DNA of 16,905 nt from an uncultured Oscillospiraceae bacterium (GTDB lineage Bacteria; Bacillota; Clostridia; Oscillospirales; Ruminococcaceae), in contig USFO01000028.1 of NCBI GenBank assembly GCA_900553955.1, forward strand, positions 1 through 16,905, given 5' to 3'. The notes below the pieces were generated by a model, which worked only from the letters and a program-made list of their open reading frames with translations, had not been told where the DNA came from and ran no database searches. The position numbers were made by a program, and so were the translations under genes. Below are positions 7,014 to 13,518 of the stretch, piece by piece. Position 1 is the first letter of the stretch, and every line of letters begins with the position of its first letter.

Positions 7014-7075
7014 TGCACCCGAAGGGTGCGCTTCATGTGCCGAAGGCACGCTTCATACGCCGAAGGCGTGCTTCA
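7014..7075 (-). repeat. Tandem array of three covarying mini-hairpins starting at the pth stop codon
   Basis: Reading the minus strand, three units begin with TGAAGC: 7056-7075 (20 nt), 7036-7055 (20 nt) and 7014-7035 (22 nt). Each holds a hairpin with a TTC loop and a different stem: ACGCC/GGCGT, GTGCC/GGCAC and GCACCC/GGGTGC. The stems differ but pairing is kept in every unit. The TGA of the first unit is the pth stop codon itself, and a fourth TGAA follows at 7013. Confidence 0.85.
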
Positions 7076-7699
7076 TTTCCCGTTATACTTCCCCATCGCC
7101 TCTTCTATCTTCCCGTTCATTATAAGGGTAAGGGCGTCGGCGGTGTTGTCGAAAACCGGAGAGAGGGTCTTCATATCCTCCTCGGAGTATCGGCTCAAAA
7201 CCCAATCGGCTAAATCCCAGCCATCGGGCTTTTGACCCATGCCGATTTTAATTCGGGGGAATTCGTTGCTGCCGGAAAGATAGATAATATTCTTTATTCC
7301 GTTGTGACCGCCGTCGCTGCCCTTTTTGCGTATTCGCATTTTGCCGATGGGCAGGGTGGTGTCGTCGAAAACCACAATAACATGGTCTATGGGAATTTTG
7401 TAAAATTCCATGGCGGCGCAGACGGCCTCGCCGGAGAGGTTCATATAGGTGCAGGGCTTCATAAAGAAAACTCTGTGCCCGCCAAGCTCCCCAAGAGCGG
7501 TGTAGGATTTGAATTTAAGGCGGTCGATTTTGATATGCGCCGCCTCCGCCACCCTGTCAAGAGCCATAAAGCCGGTGTTGTGGCGGGTTCTGTCGTATTC
7601 CGTGCCGGGGTTGCCGAGTCCGGCTATGATGAATTCCGGCGGGCCGGAAATCTCCTCCTTCTTCCCTATCTGCTTAAAAAGATCCCAAATATCTGACAT
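7073..7699 (-). CDS. pth: Peptidyl-tRNA hydrolase
   Basis: Pth releases tRNA from peptidyl-tRNA that drops off stalled ribosomes. The 208-residue protein contains the family motifs in order: FIIAGLGNPGTEYDRTRHNTGF with the catalytic His of RHNTGF, FMKPCTYMNLSGEAV, and DDTTLPIGKMRIRKKGSDGGHNGI. A short N-terminal extension (MSDIWDLFKQIGKKEE) precedes the core. The ATG at 7699 follows GGAGGAACT directly; the longer frame up to 7807 runs into the upstream gene and is rejected. It is last in an apparent operon with polA and a small membrane protein, 22 bp after the latter, and its TGA stop is the first bases of a hairpin array. Confidence 0.96.
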   Translation of the reverse strand: MSDIWDLFKQIGKKEEISGPPEFIIAGLGNPGTEYDRTRHNTGFMALDRVAEAAHIKIDRLKFKSYTALGELGGHRVFFMKPCTYMNLSGEAVCAAMEFYKIPIDHVIVVFDDTTLPIGKMRIRKKGSDGGHNGIKNIIYLSGSNEFPRIKIGMGQKPDGWDLADWVLSRYSEEDMKTLSPVFDNTADALTLIMNGKIEEAMGKYNGK

Positions 7700-7721
7700 A
7701 GTTCCTCCGAAAAAATCAATA

Positions 7722-8216
7722 TCACCAATTAAGCGGAACAAAAAAGCTGTACGGAGCGGTGAGCACCGCCATAAAAAGGGCGATGCGGCGCTTTTGCCTG
7801 TCATCAAGCCGCTCTGCTTTTTTAAGGCTTATAAAACGGTCGAAAATATAGATGAGCACCCCGGCTAAAGCTACGGCGCAGCCGATGAGCACGGCGGAAC
7901 CGAAGCTTGAAAGGGGGCTGAAAATCGCCTCTAAGTAGAAATCCGAAAAAGAGCTTTTTTCCGCAGCAAAGGAGAGGGCAAAGAGTATTCCCGCGGAGAT
8001 GAAATCCGCAAGAAAGCCGAAAATGAATACACGAAGAATACATTTTTTCCAAAGCTCTTTTCCGAAATCGGGACAGACGAAATGTGCCGCGAGAAGAAGC
8101 ACGGCGGAATCCACGGCGAAGTTCACCGGAATTGTGACCAGCACCGCCGGCGGCATAAATATCAAAAGCCAAAGGGGCAGCATGATGTTATAAAGGCGAA
8201 TTTCGTTCTTTTTCAT
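7722..8216 (-). CDS. Small multi-pass membrane protein, unknown
   Basis: I do not recognise this 164-residue protein. It has about four or five hydrophobic segments (roughly 10-30, 31-48, 58-85, 104-126 and 142-160) with short loops, and a basic stretch SLKKAERLDDRQKRR before the last one, so it is probably an inner-membrane protein. The ATG at 8216 has AAGGAG 6 nt upstream; an in-frame extension to 8249 would overlap polA and has no ribosome binding site. It lies 14 bp after polA and 22 bp before pth, so all three are likely co-transcribed, but neither neighbour suggests a membrane function. Confidence 0.75.
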   Translation of the reverse strand: MKKNEIRLYNIMLPLWLLIFMPPAVLVTIPVNFAVDSAVLLLAAHFVCPDFGKELWKKCILRVFIFGFLADFISAGILFALSFAAEKSSFSDFYLEAIFSPLSSFGSAVLIGCAVALAGVLIYIFDRFISLKKAERLDDRQKRRIALFMAVLTAPYSFFVPLNW

Positions 8217-8230
8217 AGGGCACTCCTTTC

Positions 8231-10828
8231 TCAGTGTGCGGCAAGCCATGTTTTGCCCATGCCCACGGAAACCTCCATGGGAACGGAAAGCTGCGCCGCA
8301 TTTTCCATTTCAAAACGCAGAATTTCCGCGGCGCGCCCGGCGCAGCTCTCCGCCGCTTCCACTATAAGCTCGTCGTGAACCTGCATAATGAGCTTCGCGT
8401 CAAGGTTCTCCTCGGCAAGGCGGCGGCGCACTCTTACCATGGCGATTTTGATTATGTCCGCAGCGGTTCCCTGAATGGGCATATTGCGGGCAACACGTTC
8501 GCCGAACGCACGCACGGCATGATTGGAGGCGGTAAGCTCCGGCAGATAGCGCCGCCTGCCGTAGGCAGTCACCGCATAGCCGCATTTTTTCGCCTTTTCT
8601 ATGGATTCCTTCATATAGCGGTCAACGCCGCTGTAATGCCTGAGATAGCTGTTTATATAGTCCTGCGCCTCCTTGTAGGAAACGCCGATGTTTTCGCCGA
8701 GGCTGTATGCCCCTATGCCGTAAACAATGCCAAAGTTCACCGCCTTGGCGCGGCTTCGCATTTGTGAGGTGACAAAATCCTCCGGCACGCCGAAAACCTG
8801 TGCGGCGGTCTGGGTGTGAATATCCGTGCCGCCGGTGAATGCGGAAATCATATTCTCGTCCCCGGAAAGATGCGCCAAAACCCGAAGCTCGATTTGGGAA
8901 TAGTCCGCGTCAATGAGGGTTCTGCCCTCCCCCGCCACGAAAAATCCGCGCATACGGCTTCCAAGCTCCGTGCGGATGGGGATGTTCTGAAGATTCGGCT
9001 CCAGGGAGCTTATTCGTCCGGTGCGGGTTTCCTTTTGGTTAAAGCGGGTGTGAACCCGTCCGTCCGGAGCAAGCGCCGTCAAAAGTCCGTCCACGTATGT
9101 GGAACGAAGCTTCGTCAGCTTGCGGTATTCCAAAATTTCGTCGATTACCGGGTGATAGGTGCGTAAATCCTCCAGCACGTCTGCGCTTGTGGAGTAGCCG
9201 CTCTTGGTCTTTTTCTTTGCGGGAAGCTCCAGCTTTTCAAAGAGCACCACTCCGAGCTGCTTCGGCGAAAGTATGTTGAACACCTCCCCGGAAAGCTCGT
9301 AAACCCTCGCCTCCGTTTCGGAGATTTTCGCCGAAAGCTCCTTTTCAAACTCGCGTATGCCCGCAGGGTCGATTTTGAAGCCTGCAAGCTCCATTTCCGC
9401 AAGAACCGCGGCAAGAGGCAGCTCAATATCCGCAAGGAGCTTCGCTTCGCCGCAGCCCTCAAGCTCCCTTTGCAGAATGTCGCAGAGGGGGGAGAAAACC
9501 GCCGCTTTACCGAGAATTTCAGCATGCTCATCGGGAATTTCGGCAATTTCCGCGGGAGAGGCGTGGTAAATTTGAGCAAGGTGCGCGACGGAGTAATCGT
9601 CCCCGGTCACGCTGAGAATATATCCCGCCAAGCCGGAATCCATAACGCAGTTTTGAACCGACGCTCCGTGGCAAAGCGCCCACCGGCAGAGGAATTTAAG
9701 GTCGTCGGTGCGCTTTTTCGCCGGAGAGGCGAGAAATTCGCCGAAAGCGGAGTTAAAGAAAAAGCCGTCGTTTTCAAAGAAGTAAATTTTGTCCTCCGCA
9801 AGGACTGCGGCGGAAAGAAGATCGTCTCCGGAGGCTTCAAAGAGAATATCCGCGGCGGGCAATTTAGAAAGCTCTGCAAGCTTTCCGCAGTCCGAGGCGA
9901 CAAAGTCGAGCTTCCTGCGGCTTTCAATCCGCTCCGGCTGCCGCTCCGGAATTTTCGACGGGTCAAGCCCCAAACGGTCTATCATTTTGAACATTTCAAG
10001 CTTCGCCAAAAGCGCGGCGGCGGCGGCTTCGTCCCCGGGCTGCTTTTCGTAAGCGGAAAGGTCTGCGGGAATGGGGGCAAAGCGGTCGATTTTGCCGAGG
10101 CGCAGACTGAGCATAGCCAAATCCCGCCCCGCCTCAAGCTTTTTGAGCACCGAGGGCTTCGCTTCGATTTCGTCCAAATGCTCATAGATGTATTCCACGC
10201 CGTGATAACGGCTTATAAGGTCGAGAGCGGTTTTTTCGCCTATGCCGGGAACGCCGGGAATATTGTCGCTGGAATCCCCCATAAGCGCTTTCACCTGAAT
10301 AAGCTCAACCGGAGTGACGCCGTATTTTTCCATAACGGCGGCCTCGTCCATCATTTCGGAAACGGAGGCGCCCATTTTCGTGGAGGCAAGGCGAACCTTG
10401 GTGTGGGGGCCTATAAGCTGGAGACTGTCCCTGTCCCCGGTTGAAATGAAGCATTCGCCGCCCTGCTCCTCGCAAAGCCGGGAAACAGTGCCGAGAATGT
10501 CGTCCGCCTCCCAGCCCTCTATTTCTATAACCGGATAGCCCATATCCCGAAGCAGCTCCTTGATAACCGGAAACTGATCCAAAAGCTCCTGAGGAGTGGG
10601 GTGACGCCCCGCCTTGTATTCCTCGAACATTTTGTGCCTGAATGTGGGGGCGTGAACGTCAAAGGCGAAAACTATGGCGTCGGGCTTTACCTCCGCCTTG
10701 GCGGAGAGAAGAATATTGAGAAAGCCGAAGATGGCGTTTGTAAAAAAGCCGTCCTTGGTGGTGAGCACCTTTATTCCGTAATACGCACGGTTCATAATGC
10801 TGTTTGAGTCTACCGCAAGAATACGCAT
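8231..10828 (-). CDS. polA: DNA polymerase I
   Basis: PolA fills repair gaps and removes RNA primers. The 865 residues divide into a 5'-3' exonuclease (1-290; acidic residues near D7, D57, E107-D110, D132/D134 and D185/D188, and the PGVPGIGEKTA helix-hairpin-helix), a central 300-470 domain, and the polymerase (470-865). Polymerase motif A is DADYSQIEL (640-648), motif B RSRAKAVNFGIVYG (691-704, with K695 and Y703), and motif C HDE (818-820). The central domain lacks the Asp-x-Glu pair needed for 3'-5' proofreading, so proofreading is probably lost, as in Bacillus and Thermus PolA. The ATG at 10828 has AAGGAGG 7 nt upstream. Transcription probably starts at the symmetric promoter near 10870. 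Confidence 0.97.
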   Translation of the reverse strand: MRILAVDSNSIMNRAYYGIKVLTTKDGFFTNAIFGFLNILLSAKAEVKPDAIVFAFDVHAPTFRHKMFEEYKAGRHPTPQELLDQFPVIKELLRDMGYPVIEIEGWEADDILGTVSRLCEEQGGECFISTGDRDSLQLIGPHTKVRLASTKMGASVSEMMDEAAVMEKYGVTPVELIQVKALMGDSSDNIPGVPGIGEKTALDLISRYHGVEYIYEHLDEIEAKPSVLKKLEAGRDLAMLSLRLGKIDRFAPIPADLSAYEKQPGDEAAAAALLAKLEMFKMIDRLGLDPSKIPERQPERIESRRKLDFVASDCGKLAELSKLPAADILFEASGDDLLSAAVLAEDKIYFFENDGFFFNSAFGEFLASPAKKRTDDLKFLCRWALCHGASVQNCVMDSGLAGYILSVTGDDYSVAHLAQIYHASPAEIAEIPDEHAEILGKAAVFSPLCDILQRELEGCGEAKLLADIELPLAAVLAEMELAGFKIDPAGIREFEKELSAKISETEARVYELSGEVFNILSPKQLGVVLFEKLELPAKKKTKSGYSTSADVLEDLRTYHPVIDEILEYRKLTKLRSTYVDGLLTALAPDGRVHTRFNQKETRTGRISSLEPNLQNIPIRTELGSRMRGFFVAGEGRTLIDADYSQIELRVLAHLSGDENMISAFTGGTDIHTQTAAQVFGVPEDFVTSQMRSRAKAVNFGIVYGIGAYSLGENIGVSYKEAQDYINSYLRHYSGVDRYMKESIEKAKKCGYAVTAYGRRRYLPELTASNHAVRAFGERVARNMPIQGTAADIIKIAMVRVRRRLAEENLDAKLIMQVHDELIVEAAESCAGRAAEILRFEMENAAQLSVPMEVSVGMGKTWLAAH

Positions 10829-10865
10829 ACCCTGTCCTCCTTTTTTTATTTATAGGATTTATAAG

Positions 10866-10906
10866 AATAATTATAGCATATATTTTTAAGCTATGCTATA
10901 ATTATT
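10866..10906. promoter_or_regulatory. Symmetric divergent promoter / 15-bp perfect inverted repeat
   Basis: Bases 10866-10880 and 10892-10906 are perfect inverted copies (15 bp, 11-bp spacer). Each arm contains an extended -10, TGCTATAAT: on the minus strand at 10870-10878, firing toward polA with a start near 10863, and on the plus strand at 10894-10902, firing toward the M23 gene with a start near 10909. Each -10 occupies the -35 position of the other, so only one polymerase can bind at a time. The -35 hexamers are poor, as is usual with extended -10 promoters. The same repeat could serve as an operator. Confidence 0.65.
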
Positions 10907-10907
10907 T

Positions 10908-11117
10908 CAGTTTGTCGAAAAACAAAGCTTTCCGACAAGCTGACCGTAACAAGAACGAAAGACACCTCCGATGGGTTTCTTTTGTTACTATATTCCTTTT
11001 CGATAACGTATATATTATGCACAGAAGCGGAAAAAGTCCTGCTGTGCATGACTTTTTCGACAGGCTTCTACATAGTGGAAAAATCCGTTTGGAAGGGATT
11101 ACATATATTTTTTTGCC
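10908..11117 (+). promoter_or_regulatory. Structured 5' leader (or small palindromic element) before the M23 gene
   Basis: Three long hairpins are visible on the plus strand. H1 spans 10908-10942 (ten pairs including one G-T, then three more inside a mismatch). H2 spans 10946-10988 (GTAACAAGA with TTTTGTTAC, then GAAA with TTTC). H3 spans 11023-11069 (6 bp plus 9 bp, GAAAAAGTC with GACTTTTTC). H3 overlaps an alternative 8-bp hairpin 11017-11024/11042-11049. No known riboswitch core, including the c-di-AMP type often placed before wall hydrolases, is recognisable. AGYYTGTCGAAAAA occurs inverted near both ends, so a miniature mobile element is an alternative. Confidence 0.45.
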
Positions 11118-11132
11118 GGAGGGTTAGTTTTT

Positions 11133-12134
11133 ATGAAGCAAAAGCTTTTATCAAAAGTGTTTATTATATTGGCGGCGGGAGCGATTGCGGCACAGCTTTG
11201 CGGGTGCAGCGTGCCTGCGGGGAACGTTGTGAGCGGCGAGGAGAGCCTTTCCTCCGCGGAAAGCTCCGTTTCCGAAGCAAGCGTTCCCGAGGAGTCGGAG
11301 CCGGAACCGGAGCCGGAGCCTGAGAAGCCGGAGATAATTCTTTCCGCAAGTGAGGTTCAGCGGGGCAGCTATATGCTTGTTCGGATAAACAATTACGAGG
11401 GCGAGGAAATCAAGTACACGGACTTTCTTGGCTACGAACGCAGCTTTTTTGAGTATGACGGCGGCTGGCTGTCCCTCATCCCGGTAAAAACCGCCGCCAA
11501 GGCGGGAGATTATGTCCTCACCATAAGCATTGACGGCGAAAGCTGCAACAGAGAGATAAAGGTGACGGACAGAGAGTTCGAGGAGCAGTATCTGACTGTT
11601 TCCCCCTCCACCTTAGAGGAAACCCTTGAAAGCGACTTCGCCCGGGCGGAATTTTCCGAAAAGGCGGAGCCTATGAAAAAGGTGTTCACCCCGCAGAAGC
11701 TTTGGAACGGCGAATTTGTACTGCCACTTGAGGCACAGTACAAGGTCTCCACAAGCTTCGGCACATACCGCACCTTCTCCAACGGGTCGACGGAGTGGCA
11801 CAACGCCGTTGACATGGCAACCAAGGGCGGCACGCCGGTGTATGCCACAAACAGCGGAAACATAATCTTCGCACAGTATTTGCAGCTTACGGGAAACACG
11901 GTTATCATAGACCACGGCATGGGCGTTTTAAGCTGGCATTATCACATGAGAAGCATAAGCGTTTCCGAGGGCGACTTCGTGGAAAAGGGCATGAAAATCG
12001 GCGAGGTGGGAACCACAGGGCTTTCCACCGGAAACCACCTGCACTTCGGCATGACCGTGGGCGGCATTTTCACCGACCCCATGAAAATAGTGGGTACGGA
12101 ACCTCAAATTGATTTTTGGAAGGCGGAAGCTTGA
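11133..12134 (+). CDS. LytM/M23-family peptidase lipoprotein
   Basis: The 333-residue protein starts with a lipoprotein signal (AAQLCGC, lipid-bearing Cys25), followed by a Ser/Glu/Pro-rich tether with an alternating EPEPEPEPE run (about 35-66), a strand-rich middle domain (about 67-145), and a C-terminal M23 domain (about 195-320). Zinc ligands of the lysostaphin type can be placed at H223 and D227 (WHNAVD) and H304 (NHLHFG), with H271 (WHYHM) and H302 as partner histidines, so it looks catalytically intact and should cut peptidoglycan cross-bridges or stem peptides outside the membrane. GGAGGG stands 9 nt before the ATG. Its TGA overlaps the dusB ATG by one base, an unexpected coupling of a wall enzyme with a tRNA-modifying enzyme. 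Confidence 0.9.
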   Translation: MKQKLLSKVFIILAAGAIAAQLCGCSVPAGNVVSGEESLSSAESSVSEASVPEESEPEPEPEPEKPEIILSASEVQRGSYMLVRINNYEGEEIKYTDFLGYERSFFEYDGGWLSLIPVKTAAKAGDYVLTISIDGESCNREIKVTDREFEEQYLTVSPSTLEETLESDFARAEFSEKAEPMKKVFTPQKLWNGEFVLPLEAQYKVSTSFGTYRTFSNGSTEWHNAVDMATKGGTPVYATNSGNIIFAQYLQLTGNTVIIDHGMGVLSWHYHMRSISVSEGDFVEKGMKIGEVGTTGLSTGNHLHFGMTVGGIFTDPMKIVGTEPQIDFWKAEA

Positions 12135-13102
12135 TGAAGATAGGAAATATTGAATTACCGAAAACAGCGGCGCTGGCCCCCCTTGCGGGAGTGGCTGACC
12201 GCGCCATGCGCGAAATTTCCCGGGAATACGGCGCCTGCTGGACGGTGGGCGAAATGACAAGCTCAAAGGGGCTTTCCTTCGGGAGCAAAAAGTCCGCGGA
12301 GCTTTTGCAAATCGGCGAGGCGGAGCGCCCCACGGCGGTGCAGCTTTTCGGCAGCGAGCCGGAAACCATGGCACAGGCCGCGGAAATGGCTATGGAGTAC
12401 GCACCGGAGGCCATAGATATAAACTTCGGCTGCCCCGTGCCGAAGGTCGCCGGAAACGGCGGCGGCAGCGCCCTTATGAAGGATCCGGAGCTTGCCGGGC
12501 GCATTGTGGAGGCAGTGGTAAAGGCGGTGAAGCTTCCCGTTACGGTGAAGTTCCGCGCCGGATGGGACAGCGAGCATATAAACGCGGTGGAGTTTGCCAA
12601 AATCTGCGAGGACGCGGGAGCGGCAGCTCTTACCGTTCACGGCAGAACCCGTATGCAGATGTTTGCCCCTCCGGTGGACTTGGAAATTATCCGCCTTGTA
12701 AAGGAGGCGGTGAGCATACCGGTAATCGGCAACGGCGACGTGGATTCGCCGGAGGCTGCAAAGCGTATGTATGACGAAACCGGCTGCGACCTTGTTATGG
12801 TGGGCAGAGCCGCCATGGGAAATCCGTGGCTGTTCCGCCGCATAGAGCGCTATATGCAGACCGGCGAGCTTCTTCCGGAGCCTGCCCCAAAGGAGAGAAT
12901 GACCGTCCTCAAAAGACATGTTGAGCTGCTCTGCAAGTACAAGGGCGAGTATGTGGGTATGCGCGAGGCACGAAAACATTCCTCTTGGTATATAAAAGGT
13001 ATGCGGGGCGCAGCGGAATTTCGGCGGGAGTGCGGAGAAATTACTGCGCCGGAGGATTTGGAAAGACTCATAGACAGGGTGCTTCTCTCCTGCTCCGAAT
13101 AA
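12134..13102 (+). CDS. dusB: tRNA-dihydrouridine synthase, DusB type
   Basis: The protein is an FMN- and NADPH-dependent enzyme that reduces uridines in the tRNA D-loop. Of 322 residues, the TIM-barrel part shows LAPLAGVADRAMREI at the start, VGEMTSSKGL, the catalytic cysteine C100 in DINFGCPVPKV, NGGGSALM, VKFRAGW, LTVHGRTRMQM, PVIGNGDV and the FMN-phosphate loop VMVGRAAMGNPWLF; the C-terminal helical RNA-binding domain follows from about residue 245 (ARKHSSWYIKG). The ATG at 12134 overlaps the stop of the upstream peptidase gene (ATGA), with a purine-rich AAGGCGGAAG stretch before it; a TTG at 12116 in frame is less likely. Confidence 0.94.
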   Translation: MKIGNIELPKTAALAPLAGVADRAMREISREYGACWTVGEMTSSKGLSFGSKKSAELLQIGEAERPTAVQLFGSEPETMAQAAEMAMEYAPEAIDINFGCPVPKVAGNGGGSALMKDPELAGRIVEAVVKAVKLPVTVKFRAGWDSEHINAVEFAKICEDAGAAALTVHGRTRMQMFAPPVDLEIIRLVKEAVSIPVIGNGDVDSPEAAKRMYDETGCDLVMVGRAAMGNPWLFRRIERYMQTGELLPEPAPKERMTVLKRHVELLCKYKGEYVGMREARKHSSWYIKGMRGAAEFRRECGEITAPEDLERLIDRVLLSCSE

Positions 13103-13260
13103 TTGCGGGCGCATGAGCATGGAGGAGCTTTTCTGTATATACGTGAGCACCGTATGAATAAAAAACAGCCTCTATTCGCGTTTCCCAAAATGTTACAAGA
13201 CTATGAACAAATATAATCCAAAGTATTAAAGCAGCGTTTTCCACGGTAAAAAAATTAACA

Positions 13261-13280
13261 AACTGCTTTTTTAAGCGGTT
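13261..13280. repeat. Hairpin repeat, copy 1
   Basis: AACTGCTT, TTTT loop, AAGCGGTT: an 8-bp stem with one T-G pair. It matches 13395-13414 at 19 of 20 positions. Confidence 0.85.
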
Positions 13281-13293
13281 TGGTGGATTACTC

Positions 13294-13383
13294 TGTTGAA
13301 AATGTTGAAAACCTTTCATTTTGAGCTGTTGAAAACGCAAAAAGCTGAGTTTTCAACATCGGAATTGTTGAAAGTGTTGAAAA
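13294..13383. repeat. Cluster of TGTTGAAAA 9-mers (DnaA-box-like iterons)
   Basis: Exact TGTTGAAAA occurs at 13294-13302, 13303-13311, 13327-13335 and 13375-13383 on the plus strand and at 13350-13358 on the minus strand; 13366-13374 has one change (TGTTGAAAG). Two pairs are head-to-tail with a 9-bp period, and 13327-13336/13349-13358 form a perfect 10-bp inverted repeat with a 12-bp spacer. Nearby TTTTCCACG (13237-13245), GGTGGATTA (13282-13290) and TGTGGAAAA (13452-13460) are close to the DnaA box TTATCCACA or its complement TGTGGATAA. TGTTGAAAA itself is two changes away. Confidence 0.8.
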
Positions 13384-13394
13384 GTTGCCGGAAA

Positions 13395-13414
13395 AACCGC
13401 TTTTTTAAGCGGTT
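13395..13414. repeat. Hairpin repeat, copy 2
   Basis: AACCGCTT, TTTT loop, AAGCGGTT: a perfect 8-bp stem. Together with copy 1, 134 bp away, it brackets the TGTTGAAAA cluster. Confidence 0.85.
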
Positions 13415-13423
13415 GAGCATCGG

Positions 13424-13473
13424 GGAAAATTCAAAGTGAGCAAAAAAATGCTGTGGAAAATTCAAAATGAGCA
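13424..13473. repeat. Tandem repeat of GGAAAATTCAAARTGAGCA, 31-bp period
   Basis: Copies at 13424-13442 and 13455-13473 match at 18 of 19 positions, and both are followed by an A-rich run. The second is part of TGTGGAAAA. An inverted partial copy, TCATTTTGA, stands at 13316-13324. Confidence 0.8.
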
Positions 13474-13518
13474 CGAAAAAATCCAAGAAAAAGTAAAAAT
13501 CCGGAGGAGGTGTGAAAA

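Larger units (their letters stand above)
13103..13518. other. AT-rich non-coding repeat island between dusB and hemW
   Basis: No gene is supported here; the minus-strand open frame 13316-13606 is a composition artefact over hairpins and overlaps hemW. The stretch is markedly richer in A and T than its flanks. It contains iterated TGTTGAAAA words, two copies of one hairpin, and a 31-bp-period repeat, each listed below. A TATAAT at 13212-13217 without a good -35 could start a long hemW leader through the island; the first 90 bp show only a weak stem (TACG/CGTA near 13140-13155). Confidence 0.8.

Noticed and set aside
7014..7075. CRISPR-like array after pth
   Set aside because: Units of 20-22 nt are contiguous hairpins without unique spacers, and no cas genes are present.
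6572..7235. Several short open frames in the 6.5-7.2 kb spacer
   Set aside because: They run through palindromic repeats and the pth end, with no ribosome binding sites or family motifs.
9470..10444. 324-codon plus-strand frame inside polA
   Set aside because: Antisense shadow of the exonuclease domain of polA; no recognisable fold.
10909..11132. c-di-AMP (ydaO) riboswitch before the wall peptidase gene
   Set aside because: The position was suggestive, but none of the conserved core words could be found by eye.
12263..13150. Minus-strand frame opposite dusB
   Set aside because: Shadow of dusB, His/Arg-rich sequence without domain.
13294..13383. CRISPR-like array in the dusB-hemW gap
   Set aside because: The 9-bp word is too short, occurs in both orientations, and has no regular spacers.
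3938..13475. Recurring TGAGCAC word across the window
   Set aside because: Number of copies is near what chance predicts for a short word in this base composition; no spacing or strand pattern apart from the local 14.7 kb palindrome.
13103..13518. CIRCE heat-shock operator or hrcA context near hemW
   Set aside because: No TTAGCACTC-N9-GAGTGCTAA and no hrcA/grpE/dnaK in the window.
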